A stretch of DNA of 55,803 nucleotides from Acidobacteriota bacterium. GTDB lineage: Bacteria; Acidobacteriota; Thermoanaerobaculia; Multivoradales; JAHEKO01. Positions 43,871 to 51,618 of this stretch are shown here, piece by piece; position 1 is the stretch's first letter; every line of letters starts with the position of its first letter. The notes under the pieces are model-generated. The model worked only from the letters and a program-made list of their open reading frames with translations, ran no database searches and had not been told where the DNA came from. Both the position numbers and the translations under genes were made by a program. The stretch is from contig JADFQD010000008.1 of assembly GCA_022561975.1 (NCBI GenBank), positions 1 to 55,803 on the forward strand. The letters are read 5' to 3'.

Positions 43871-46315
43871 ATGAACCGAAAAATAGGTGTATTTGTTGTC
43901 GTGACGTTATGGCTCCTGGCACCCACCGCTTGGGCTCAGAGCAATGGCAAAATCGAAGGACAGGTGGCGCGAGCGAGCGGAACCGGAATCGGCGGCGTGA
44001 CCGTTGTCGTGAACGAGATCGGAGCCGCGCAGCTCACCGGAAAAGACGGTAGCTTCGCGTTTGACGGAGTGGCTCCGGGCACGTACTCGTTGAGCTTTAC
44101 CCTTGGCGACAGGGTCAGCCAGCAAGACGGTGTCGAAGTGGTCGCCGGCGAAACCACGTCGGTTCAGGAGAATGTCGATTGGGATTTCAGCTTCGCCGAG
44201 ACCATTACCGTGACCTCCGCTTCCCGGCGCCCCGAGCGCCTTGTCGAAGCGCCGGCGGCGATCACGATCGTGACCGACGCCGAGATCCAGCGCCAGGCGT
44301 CGCATGGCCAGATTCCGAAGTTGCTCGAGTTCACTCCCGGCGTCGAGGTAACGCAAAGTGGTCTCTACGACTACAACTTGAACACCCGGGGTTTCAACAG
44401 CTCGCTCACTCGGCGTGTCGCCAGTCTCGTGGACGGTCGGGATCCCTCGGTGCCGTTTCTCGGTTCGCAGGAGTGGCTGGCACTCTCCTTTACGATGGAC
44501 GACATCGAGAGCCTGGAGATGGTGCGCGGGCCAAGCGCGGCGCTCTACGGCGCCAACGCCTCGAGCGGCATCATCAATATGATCACCAAGCGTCCCAAGG
44601 ACAGTCAGGGTGGCATGTTTCGGATGACGGTAGGGGAGGTTTCGACCACTAACGCAGAGTTTCGCTGGGCGACTCCGATCGCCAATGAATGGTATTTCAA
44701 GATCCAGGCGGGCATCCGCACTACCGGAGATTTCTCGAAGTCGCGAAACGGCGCCGCCGAGTACTCGATTCCGTGTACGGCCTCCGGACAGACCGACTGC
44801 CTGCCGCAGGAGGGGGTGCCGCTCAACCCGCTGGATGACGACGAACTCACCTTCTATAGCGTCCGTCTCGACAAGCATCTGAACAACGGCGACCTGTTCA
44901 CCGTCGAGGGCGGCACCGCCAAGGCCGAGGGGCCGGTCGCTCAGACCGGCATCGGACGAGTCCAGCTGGTAGACATCGAGCGGCCCTGGTTTCGCGTCAA
45001 CTACAACTCCGAGCACTGGAACTTGATGGCCTATAACTCGGGCCGCGACGCGCCGGTCCAAACGGCTCTCGCTTCGGGTGGCAATATATCTCTCGATACC
45101 CAGCGCGACACCGTCGAGGCTCAGACCAACTGGGCGTTCGCCCAGGACAAGGCGCGCCTTGTTGTGGGAGCCTCCTTCTCAGACGAGGACATCGACACGC
45201 GGGATCCAGCAACCGGCCGGCAAACACTGATCTTCGAACCGGTCCAAAACGAGAAGAGTGCGATCTTCGGCCAACTCGACTGGAGTGTCAGCGAGAAGCT
45301 CAAGATCCTCGTGGCCGGGAGGGTGGACGAAAACGATCTCCACGCTTCGCAGTTCTCGCCCAAGGCCTCTCTGGTCTATTCGATCAACCCCAACAGCACC
45401 CTGCGCTTCACCTATAACGAGGCGTTTCAGGTAGCCAACTACTCCGAATTCTTCCTCCTGGCCAACGTGGCGGCGCCCCTCGACCTCTCGCCGTTCGAGG
45501 GCTTCTGCGCCCCGTTCGGGGTCAGTTGCGGTTTTGGTGGCCTGACCCGAATCGTGGCGGTCGGCAACGCCGACCTCGAGCTCGAGGAGATCAAGACCAC
45601 CGAGATCGGCTACAGCGGCATCATTGGCGGCAGGGCCTACCTGACCATCGACGTCTACCAGAGCGACAACACCAACTTCATCACCGACCTCATTCCCCAG
45701 CTCGGCGCTTTGCCGGGTGGCGCCCGCACCAACCCCAACTTCGGTCCCTACCAGCCGCCGTCGGCCTTGCCGGCGCCGGCCGCGGCCGCTCTGTTGGCGA
45801 CCCTCCAGGGCGCGCTCGGACCGGCATTTTTCATTTTGACCAACAACGTCGACGGCGATCCGATTCTTGCCGCAGTCTCCTACACCAACTTCGGCGATGT
45901 CGATACCGAGGGTGTGGATCTCGGCCTCAACTACTACGTCGACGAGAAGTGGACGGTCAACTTGAGCCTGTCGAGCTTCGACTTCACCGTCAACAATCCG
46001 CAGCCGGGCTTCGAGAACGTCCTCCAGCCCAATACTCCGGAGAGCAAGGGCAGCTTCGGGGTCAGCTATGTAGCACCGCGCTGGGACTTCTCGATCAGTG
46101 CGCGCTGGGTCGACGGATTCCGCTGGGCCGTGGGTCCGTTCGTGGGAGACGTTCCATCCTACACTACGGCCGACGTGAGCTTCAATTTCCAGGCCACCGA
46201 CAACGTCCGCTTGGGTCTCAATGCCGCCAACGCCTTCGACGAGCGGCACTGGGAGTCCTTCGGCGGCGACATCCTCCGGCGCCGTATTTTGGCAAATGCC
46301 ACCTTTAGCTGGTAG
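43871..46315 (+). CDS. TonB-dependent receptor with carboxypeptidase-regulatory domain
   Basis: 814 residues; Shine-Dalgarno gggagg 9 bases before the ATG. Signal peptide ending WAQ (about 23). CarboxypepD_reg ~26-100 (GKIEGQVARASGTGIGGVTVVV). A TonB-box-like stretch ETITVTSASRR near 115 lies just before the plug (PAAITIVTDAEIQRQ...VRGPSAALYGANASSGIINMITKRP). The 22-strand barrel has TFNEAF-like FTYNEAFQVANYSEFF and ends RRRILANATFSW with the terminal aromatic. Two Cys-containing loops (IPCTASGQTDCLP and GFCAPFGVSCGF) probably form disulfides. It resembles siderophore/vitamin-type receptors more than the Oar-like one. It has its own terminator. Confidence 0.94.
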   Translation: MNRKIGVFVVVTLWLLAPTAWAQSNGKIEGQVARASGTGIGGVTVVVNEIGAAQLTGKDGSFAFDGVAPGTYSLSFTLGDRVSQQDGVEVVAGETTSVQENVDWDFSFAETITVTSASRRPERLVEAPAAITIVTDAEIQRQASHGQIPKLLEFTPGVEVTQSGLYDYNLNTRGFNSSLTRRVASLVDGRDPSVPFLGSQEWLALSFTMDDIESLEMVRGPSAALYGANASSGIINMITKRPKDSQGGMFRMTVGEVSTTNAEFRWATPIANEWYFKIQAGIRTTGDFSKSRNGAAEYSIPCTASGQTDCLPQEGVPLNPLDDDELTFYSVRLDKHLNNGDLFTVEGGTAKAEGPVAQTGIGRVQLVDIERPWFRVNYNSEHWNLMAYNSGRDAPVQTALASGGNISLDTQRDTVEAQTNWAFAQDKARLVVGASFSDEDIDTRDPATGRQTLIFEPVQNEKSAIFGQLDWSVSEKLKILVAGRVDENDLHASQFSPKASLVYSINPNSTLRFTYNEAFQVANYSEFFLLANVAAPLDLSPFEGFCAPFGVSCGFGGLTRIVAVGNADLELEEIKTTEIGYSGIIGGRAYLTIDVYQSDNTNFITDLIPQLGALPGGARTNPNFGPYQPPSALPAPAAAALLATLQGALGPAFFILTNNVDGDPILAAVSYTNFGDVDTEGVDLGLNYYVDEKWTVNLSLSSFDFTVNNPQPGFENVLQPNTPESKGSFGVSYVAPRWDFSISARWVDGFRWAVGPFVGDVPSYTTADVSFNFQATDNVRLGLNAANAFDERHWESFGGDILRRRILANATFSW

Positions 46316-46343
46316 CGGTCGTATTCATCGCACTTTCATCCGG

Positions 46344-46377
46344 CCCCGCTCGAATCGTCGGGCGGGGTCTTTTTCTT
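46344..46377 (+). terminator. rho-independent terminator of the second TonB receptor
   Basis: 10-bp stem ccccgctcga / tcgggcgggg (one G-U pair), loop ATCG, followed by tctttttctt, 28 bases after the stop. Confidence 0.92.
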
Positions 46378-46381
46378 GGGC

Positions 46382-46408
46382 TGTAGCGGTCGACCTCCGT
46401 GTCGACCG
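46382..46408. repeat. single GTAGCGGTCGACC-type repeat
   Basis: Matches the right arm of the pair at 35338-35365 over at least 26 bases. Here only one arm is present, directly after a terminator. Confidence 0.8.
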
Positions 46409-46437
46409 TCTGGCGTTGGTGAGGTGCGTGAATTCCG

Positions 46438-47934
46438 CTAGGCCGCGATGAAGCTCTTCGCCAGCTCGACGAAGGCTTCGACGTCGGCGAAGTTGGAGGC
46501 GATCCCGAGGGATACCCGCACGGCGCCGCTGCCCTTGCCCTGGACACAGTCTCTGAAGTCGTCGTAGCTCATCCGCTCGGGCGAGCTGCGAAAGCAGGCG
46601 GTGAGTTCGCGTTTGGAGATTTCGAGGGCCACCTCGCCCGCGCCCGGATTGCAGAAGCAACCGGTGCGAATCGAGATATTGCGCTGATTGGCGCGTTCCT
46701 GGACTTCGTCCTGGTCGATGATCTCGCCATCGGCGCCGACGAAGTTGACCGCCAGGGTCGCGCCGCGCCGCTCGAGGCCGCTCGGGCCGTAGAGCCGGAT
46801 CAGGCGCGAACCGTTCGAGTGTTCCATCGCGAGCAGCTGCTCGATCATCCAGCCCGTCAGAGGCTTCAGGCGCGCCTGGATGCGATCGTAGCCGAGCGAA
46901 TCGAGGAAATCGAGGCCCAGCTCGACCGCCGGGATGTTCGAGTAGTCGAGCGTGCCGTCCTCGAAAGCCTGAGCCCCCGGCGCCAGATAGTGCCGGTCTG
47001 CCTGGACCGAAGCGACCGAGATCGTACCGCCGGCAAACCAGGGCCGGTGGAGCTTCTCGAGCGCCTGCCAGCGGGCGATGAGCGCGCCCACGCCGGTCGG
47101 GTAGCCGAACATCTTGTAGAACGAGAGCGCAACGTAGTCCGGATGCCAGGCGCCGAGGTCGAGGCGGTTGGTCGGAACGAACGCCGCGGCATCGACCAAC
47201 ACGTCCCAGCCCTTGGCCTGGGCCTCCTCGATCCACTCCAACGGGTGGAGAACACCGGAGAAGTTGGACTGGGCCGGAAAGGCGAACAGATTGTGCCCGC
47301 CGGGCCGGGCCCGCTCCAGGTACTCGCCGATTCGCGCCTCGTCGACCTGCATGTCCGGGGGCACGATCGGGATATACGTGGTTCGGGCGCCGTGCGCGCG
47401 GGGAAACTCGCGAATGCCGTTGACCGAGTTGTGATTGTCGAAGGTCAGAAGGAACTGATCCCCGGCCTCGAACGGATAGGACTCACCGACCAGCTTCAGA
47501 GCGTGGCTGGCATTGGCCGTGAAAATGACGCAATACTCATCGGGCGAGGCATTGAAAAACTCGAGGATCCGGCGGCGACACGACTCGACCCGGTTGGTGG
47601 TGTCGAGCGAACTCGGATTCGAAGAGTGAGGGTTGCCCAGAACGTGGGTGAGCAGGAACTCGCCGTGCTGGCGGACCTGGGTCTCCGTGTAGAGGCCACC
47701 GCCGGTGTAGTCGAGGTAGACATGGCGCTGGTGGTCGAGGCGGGAGAACTCCCGGGCTCTGAGATCGTCAAAGATCGCGGTCTCGCGGTACCCCGGATTT
47801 TCTTCGAGAAAGCGTTCGATTTGCGTGCTGCCGACGCTTTCAGAACAATCCGAGCGCTCCGAGCGATGCGAGCGATCTGAGCCATGGGCGGCAGCAGCGC
47901 GCCCGGGAAGGGCGGATTTGGTTTGCGGTTCCAT
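46438..47934 (-). CDS. class V aminotransferase-fold protein, Moco-sulfurase N-terminal-like
   Basis: 498 residues. YLDYTGGGLYTETQV, NPHSSNPSS and FTANASHALKLVGESYPF lie in the first half. FDNHNSVNGIREFPRAHGA is a segment characteristic of MOCOS/HxB-type proteins. The PLP lysine is in ALSFYKMFGYPTGVGAL, and the sulfur-carrying cysteine candidate is in RTGCFCNPG. No C-terminal MOSC domain is present. It probably moves sulfur from cysteine, possibly to the molybdenum cofactor of the CoxL-like hydroxylase. The Ser/Arg repeat near residues 18-32 comes from a degenerate 9-base tandem repeat (gagcga). Alternative: a generic cysteine desulfurase-like enzyme. Confidence 0.83.
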   Translation of the reverse strand: MEPQTKSALPGRAAAAHGSDRSHRSERSDCSESVGSTQIERFLEENPGYRETAIFDDLRAREFSRLDHQRHVYLDYTGGGLYTETQVRQHGEFLLTHVLGNPHSSNPSSLDTTNRVESCRRRILEFFNASPDEYCVIFTANASHALKLVGESYPFEAGDQFLLTFDNHNSVNGIREFPRAHGARTTYIPIVPPDMQVDEARIGEYLERARPGGHNLFAFPAQSNFSGVLHPLEWIEEAQAKGWDVLVDAAAFVPTNRLDLGAWHPDYVALSFYKMFGYPTGVGALIARWQALEKLHRPWFAGGTISVASVQADRHYLAPGAQAFEDGTLDYSNIPAVELGLDFLDSLGYDRIQARLKPLTGWMIEQLLAMEHSNGSRLIRLYGPSGLERRGATLAVNFVGADGEIIDQDEVQERANQRNISIRTGCFCNPGAGEVALEISKRELTACFRSSPERMSYDDFRDCVQGKGSGAVRVSLGIASNFADVEAFVELAKSFIAA

Positions 47935-48079
47935 GCGGGCTGGACTCTGTTACAGGCTGATTCTACAGTCGATAGAGGTGAGTTCAGCGTACTTTCTCTC
48001 CGGGCCCTGAGCAAGCGATGCTACCTGCGGCCGGATCGTACCGGAAGCCCGCGAATGCGCCTTCTCCGGAATGGCCGGC

Positions 48080-48115
48080 TTGAGCTTTCAATCGCCCTCC
48101 CGTACACTCCCGGGC
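48080..48115 (+). promoter_or_regulatory. promoter of the tRNA cluster
   Basis: TTGAGC (48080-48085), 17-base spacer, TACACT (48103-48108), with a start expected near 48115, six bases before tRNA-Pro. Each hexamer matches 4 of 6 consensus bases. Spacing and position are right for a tRNA operon. Confidence 0.65.
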
Positions 48116-48120
48116 TCTGA

Positions 48121-48194
48121 CGGGGTGTGGCGCAGCCTGGTAGCGCACCTGCTTTGGGAGCAGGGGGTCCCGAGTTCAAATCTCGGCACCCCGA
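48121..48194 (+). tRNA. tRNA-Pro (TGG)
   Basis: Acceptor cggggtg/caccccg, anticodon stem cctgc/gcagg with 7-base loop tttggga (anticodon TGG), T loop ttcaaat. CCA is not encoded. First of four tRNA genes on the same strand. Confidence 0.95.
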
Positions 48195-48244
48195 TATGAG
48201 AGGAACACATGGCCGCAGCTGCGGTTTTGCGGTTCCATGAGAGG

Positions 48245-48321
48245 CTGCCTGTAGCTCAGCTGGATAGAGCAGCGGCCTTCTAAGCCGCGGGTCGGGGGTT
48301 CGAATCCCTCCAGGCAGGCCA
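48245..48321 (+). tRNA. tRNA-Arg (TCT)
   Basis: Acceptor ctgcctg/caggcag, anticodon stem gcggc/gccgc with loop cttctaa (anticodon TCT), T loop ttcgaat; a 3' CCA is encoded (48319-48321). Confidence 0.95.
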
Positions 48322-48343
48322 GTTTTTTTGACAATTTGACAAT

Positions 48344-48420
48344 GGTGAGCGTAGCTCAATCGGTAGAGCACTTGATTGTGGTTCAAGTGGTTGGGGGTTC
48401 AAGTCCCCTCGCTCACCCCA
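48344..48420 (+). tRNA. tRNA-His (GTG)
   Basis: Acceptor gtgagcg/cgctcac, with the extra G-1 (48344) facing C73 as expected for tRNA-His. Anticodon stem cttga/tcaag, loop ttgtggt (anticodon GTG), T loop ttcaagt; CCA encoded. Confidence 0.95.
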
Positions 48421-48436
48421 CCTTCTTCTTCGAAAC

Positions 48437-48513
48437 GCGCCCTTAGCTCAGCTGGATAGAGCGACAGCCTCCGGAGCTGTAGGTCAGAGGTTCGAATCCC
48501 CTAGGGCGCACCA
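48437..48513 (+). tRNA. tRNA-Arg (CCG), likely integration site
   Basis: Acceptor gcgccct/agggcgc, anticodon stem acagc/gctgt, loop ctccgga (anticodon CCG), T loop ttcgaat, CCA encoded. A tyrosine integrase starts 126 bases downstream in the same orientation, so the 3' half of this tRNA is the expected attachment core. The tRNA is intact, as usual when the element restores it. Confidence 0.95.
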
Positions 48514-48588
48514 CGTTTCTCCAATAAAACACAAGTAGAACAGGATCTTTCGAATACTTCCGGCTACTCCGGTGAACGCTGCTTTTCG

Positions 48589-48616
48589 TGCTATGATGGT
48601 GACCAAGTAGGTGACC
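48589..48616 (+). promoter_or_regulatory. extended -10 promoter and direct repeats before the integrase
   Basis: TGcTATGAT (48589-48597) is a good extended -10. Two direct GGTGACC repeats (48598-48604 and 48610-48616, 12-base period) follow and precede the integrase ATG by 23 bases; they could be an operator or integrase arm sites. Confidence 0.45.
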
Positions 48617-48639
48617 GGCAGGACGAGAACGGCGCGAGA

Positions 48640-49944
48640 ATGCCCCGAGAAGCCAAAAAGCTGACCAAAGCCACTCTGGATAGCCTCAGGCGCAAAGCGC
48701 AGGCTGAGAGGGGCTTCTCGGAGTACGTAGCCGATGCTGGGCAGCCCGGCCTCTATGCCTGGGCGCGGCGCGGTCGCGTTCGTTTCATCTTCGCCTATCG
48801 CCCACCCGGAGGCGGCCGGCGCCGCAGAGTCAAGATTGACGACTACGGCGCGATTACGCTAGACAAGGCTCGAGGCATTGCCGAGACGTGGCGGGGCCTC
48901 GTGGCCGAAGGCCGGGATCCTCAGATAGAGGTTCGAGAAGAAGCCCGCCGAGCGACCACCGTGAGGCAGGCGGTCGATCTGTACCTCGACGATTTTCGCA
49001 AGCGCGCCGACTCTGGCGCGAAGCGAGGCCGCCGTTCCAGCTACGAGGAAGCCAAGCGGCTCTTGGAGAGTCACATAGTGCCGAACCTCGGGAGTCTTTG
49101 CCTTCGGAGCCTGACCGTCGACCAAGTGCAGCGTCTTCACCGGAGCATGAAGAACACTCCAAGCGCCGCGAACAGGGCGATAGCTGCCCTCTCGGCTGTC
49201 TATGGCTATGCTGATCGTCGCGATCTTGTACCGGCGCACTTCAATCCGTGTCGACACGTCGAGGGCTTCGAGGAAAAGGGCGAGCGCCGAGCTCTGACGC
49301 CTGACGAACTGGAGCGTCTCGGTAAGGCGATACTCGATGCCGAAGAAGCCGGGAGCATCCACCCGTCCGCCCTTCTCGCCATTCGTCTGTTTGCTCTGAC
49401 CGGAATGCGCCGCTCCGAGCTGCTAGGCCACGAGTCGAAGAAGCGGCGCGGCAAGCTCGAAGGGCTTCGCTGGGGAGACGTGAATCTCGAAGAAGGTACG
49501 ATGCGGCTTCGGCAGACCAAGACAGGCGCGCAGACGCGCGTGCTGGGTCGAGCTGCAATCGACCTGCTCGAGAGAGAAAAGCCCGAAGGCACCAGCGACG
49601 AAGATCCCGTTTGCCCCGGAACACAGCCGGGCCGACCCTTCGTCGGTATCGACAGGCCTCGAATTCGACTCTACGAGGCCGCCGGCCTTCACGGATTGCG
49701 GGGAGTTGATCTGCACTCGCTCCGACATACCTACGCGAGCCAAGGGGCGCACGTCCAGAATGGACGCTATGCGGCCTTCGTAGGGCCGCTCCTGGGTCAC
49801 GGCTACCAGAAGCGGTCGATCACTGAGCGCTATATTCATTCGAGCGCCGATGCCCTGCGGCCAGCCGCTGACGCTGTTTCTGAAGCGATCGCTACAAGGC
49901 TCGGACTTGTCGAATCAGGGCGTGTCCTCGCCTTCAAGAAGTAG
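48640..49944 (+). CDS. int: tyrosine-type integrase of the tRNA-Arg island
   Basis: 434 residues. An N-terminal arm-binding DUF4102-like domain spans ~1-100 (YVADAGQPGLYAWARRGRVRFIFAYRPPGGGRRRRVKIDDYGAITLDKAR). The core-binding domain spans ~110-205. Catalytic domain: Arg in LTGMRRSELL, LHSLRHTYAS (His-x-x-Arg), LGH in PLLGHGYQKRS, and nucleophile Tyr in ITERYIHSS. A ~25-residue insertion (GHESKKRRGKLEG) follows the first Arg. All catalytic residues are visible and the frame is intact. It integrates and excises the element at the tRNA-Arg(CCG) 3' end. Confidence 0.95.
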   Translation: MPREAKKLTKATLDSLRRKAQAERGFSEYVADAGQPGLYAWARRGRVRFIFAYRPPGGGRRRRVKIDDYGAITLDKARGIAETWRGLVAEGRDPQIEVREEARRATTVRQAVDLYLDDFRKRADSGAKRGRRSSYEEAKRLLESHIVPNLGSLCLRSLTVDQVQRLHRSMKNTPSAANRAIAALSAVYGYADRRDLVPAHFNPCRHVEGFEEKGERRALTPDELERLGKAILDAEEAGSIHPSALLAIRLFALTGMRRSELLGHESKKRRGKLEGLRWGDVNLEEGTMRLRQTKTGAQTRVLGRAAIDLLEREKPEGTSDEDPVCPGTQPGRPFVGIDRPRIRLYEAAGLHGLRGVDLHSLRHTYASQGAHVQNGRYAAFVGPLLGHGYQKRSITERYIHSSADALRPAADAVSEAIATRLGLVESGRVLAFKK

Positions 49945-50011
49945 GGAGCGCGAGCGCTAGAATGCCTCACACCGAGAGAATACATTCTGCCGACTGGGAG
50001 GTAGGCGAAGG

Positions 50012-50551
50012 ATGAAGAAGTGCCCTTACTGCGTGGAGGAGATTCAAGACGAGGCGATCAAGTGCAGGCATTGCGGAGAAAGGCTGGATGCACCCAAGAA
50101 GACCGCCAACATAGAGCCGTCGCAAGAAATATGGGGTAAGCCAAAGGAGAAAACAGGCTGGGGGTTTTGGAAGATCGCTCTGGGAGTAGGGTGCGGCGTT
50201 CTGCTGGCGATCTTCGCAGTTCTCTTTGGATGTTCATTGCTTGTCGGGCTGGGAATGGTCAAGCAGCAGGAAGCGCTAGCGGCTATAGAGATCGAAGATT
50301 GCAGCCTGTCCCGAGACGGGAACTGGCTGACGGCTGAGGGCTCCGTTAGAAACGGCGGGAGCGAGAACGTTGAGTTCGTCAAAGTGGCCGTCGAGTGGCG
50401 AAGTGGGCTCGGGAGAATCATTGACACCGACTGGACCTACGCCGTTGGCGCTGAAGGGCTAGCGCCTCGACAGTCGAGCCAGTTCAAAGAGAGGCGACAA
50501 GATCCCAGCCACGATATCGAGCGAGTTGTCTGCAGGGTGATGGCCGACTGA
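50012..50551 (+). CDS. zinc-ribbon membrane protein with FxLYD-like domain
   Basis: 179 residues. A CPYC...CRHCGERL zinc ribbon (4-24) is followed by a linker, one long membrane segment (about 52-78, [28 protein letters not shown]) and an outside beta domain (about 88-178, [38 protein letters not shown]...[13 protein letters not shown]) resembling FxLYD/DUF3426-type domains. Shine-Dalgarno gggaggtag is close to the ATG. It is inside the island; function unknown, and it may be cargo such as a surface or exclusion protein. Confidence 0.78.
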   Translation: MKKCPYCVEEIQDEAIKCRHCGERLDAPKKTANIEPSQEIWGKPKEKTGWGFWKIALGVGCGVLLAIFAVLFGCSLLVGLGMVKQQEALAAIEIEDCSLSRDGNWLTAEGSVRNGGSENVEFVKVAVEWRSGLGRIIDTDWTYAVGAEGLAPRQSSQFKERRQDPSHDIERVVCRVMAD

Positions 50552-50579
50552 GCTGCTCGCTTATCATCCTTCTTGTGAC

Positions 50580-51350
50580 GTGGGGCCTAGGGTTGTATGG
50601 GGGAGAATGGTCTTAACCTTGGGGCAACGGTTGAAGAAGAAGAAGAAGTCAGAGCACGTTGAGCGGAGAATCGTAATCGGCGACCCGCGCCCTCTGTGGC
50701 CGGAGTACCTGCCGCTACAGGCAAGTCTGCTTGTCCAAGGAATCGCGGCAAGAGATGAAAGGCGAAACGCTCTCGGACAGCTCTCCGTTCTCACGGAATT
50801 CCGCTTTGCGAAACGAGCAAACGAACTCGGCAATTGGTTCGGCGTCCTGGGGGCACTCGGCTTGTGCCAGGTCTACGAGCTGGCCTTGCCTCCCTGGTTA
50901 AACCAGGCGGTTCTGCAAGCCATCCGAACGAAGCCCGAGAAGGTAATGAGCCAGGATATTAGGGTGCTGCTGCGCTACGAGGCGGTGGCGCTGGCTAGGA
51001 TGGTTCGAGAGACGGTTGTCAAGCCGTCAGCTGCGCGGACCTCCCACCGGCGTACTAAAGCGATGCTCGAAGAAATGCTATTCCACAGTGCCACGACACA
51101 GCAGCGACTCTTCGACAGCGTGGCTTCGGGATTGGCCAGAGCGGGATTCGAGAAGCGGACTTGGGGCACGATTCAAGGGAGCTACAAGGAGGTTCGGCGC
51201 CGTGTACGAGAGGACAGCTTGGAGGCTGCGGGCCGTTACTACGTGCCAAGCTGGTTTCCTGGCGAAACACCTTGCAGAGCTGCGTACTTCTGTGACGAGA
51301 AGGGGCAGCCCACCGACGGCTGGGGCGTTCTCTTGGACAGTCTGTATTAG
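50580..51350 (+). CDS. unknown island protein
   Basis: About 256 residues if started at GTG 50580; ATG 50607 (MVLTLGQRLKKKKKSEH) is an alternative, and neither has a well-spaced Shine-Dalgarno. Lys-rich N-terminus, then mostly alpha-helical sequence (LPLQASLLVQGIAARDERRNALGQLSVLTEFRFAKRANELGNWFGVLGAL; LRYEAVALARMVRETVVK; LEEMLFHSATTQQRLFDSVASGLARAG). No signal peptide or membrane segment and no family recognised. It lies 28 bases after the zinc-ribbon gene and before the AlpA-like gene. Confidence 0.6.
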   Translation: MGPRVVWGRMVLTLGQRLKKKKKSEHVERRIVIGDPRPLWPEYLPLQASLLVQGIAARDERRNALGQLSVLTEFRFAKRANELGNWFGVLGALGLCQVYELALPPWLNQAVLQAIRTKPEKVMSQDIRVLLRYEAVALARMVRETVVKPSAARTSHRRTKAMLEEMLFHSATTQQRLFDSVASGLARAGFEKRTWGTIQGSYKEVRRRVREDSLEAAGRYYVPSWFPGETPCRAAYFCDEKGQPTDGWGVLLDSLY

Positions 51351-51407
51351 GGTAGAAAAAGCGGCTCGTTTTCGCCCCACTCCATTAGTCGGTTCTCTGG
51401 CACTCTC

Positions 51408-51617
51408 GTGTCCGTGGAACCACTACTGACAACGAAGCAGGCAGCCCTCCTTCTTGGGCTCAATCACCGTTCGATAGAGGCGCTTCGCTTGAGGGGCGGC
51501 GGGCCAAGATTCGTGAAGCTGGGGCGCGCCGTTCGGTATCGCCCCGCAGACCTAGCAGAGTGGACCGAGGCAGGCCTCCGGCGGTCCACCTCCGATCCCG
51601 GTTCAGAGGCGGCCTAA
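51408..51617 (+). CDS. AlpA/excisionase-like helix-turn-helix protein
   Basis: 69 residues from GTG. LLTTKQAALLLGLNHRSIEALRLRGGGPRFVKLGRAVRYRPADLAEW is the MerR-like wHTH of AlpA/Xis proteins (HTH_17), with the recognition helix at about 20-30 and the wing at PRFVKLGRAVRY. Such proteins activate the integrase or act as directionality factor. It ends one base before the replication ATPase starts (51619), so they are coupled. Confidence 0.92.
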   Translation: MSVEPLLTTKQAALLLGLNHRSIEALRLRGGGPRFVKLGRAVRYRPADLAEWTEAGLRRSTSDPGSEAA

Positions 51618-51618
51618 G

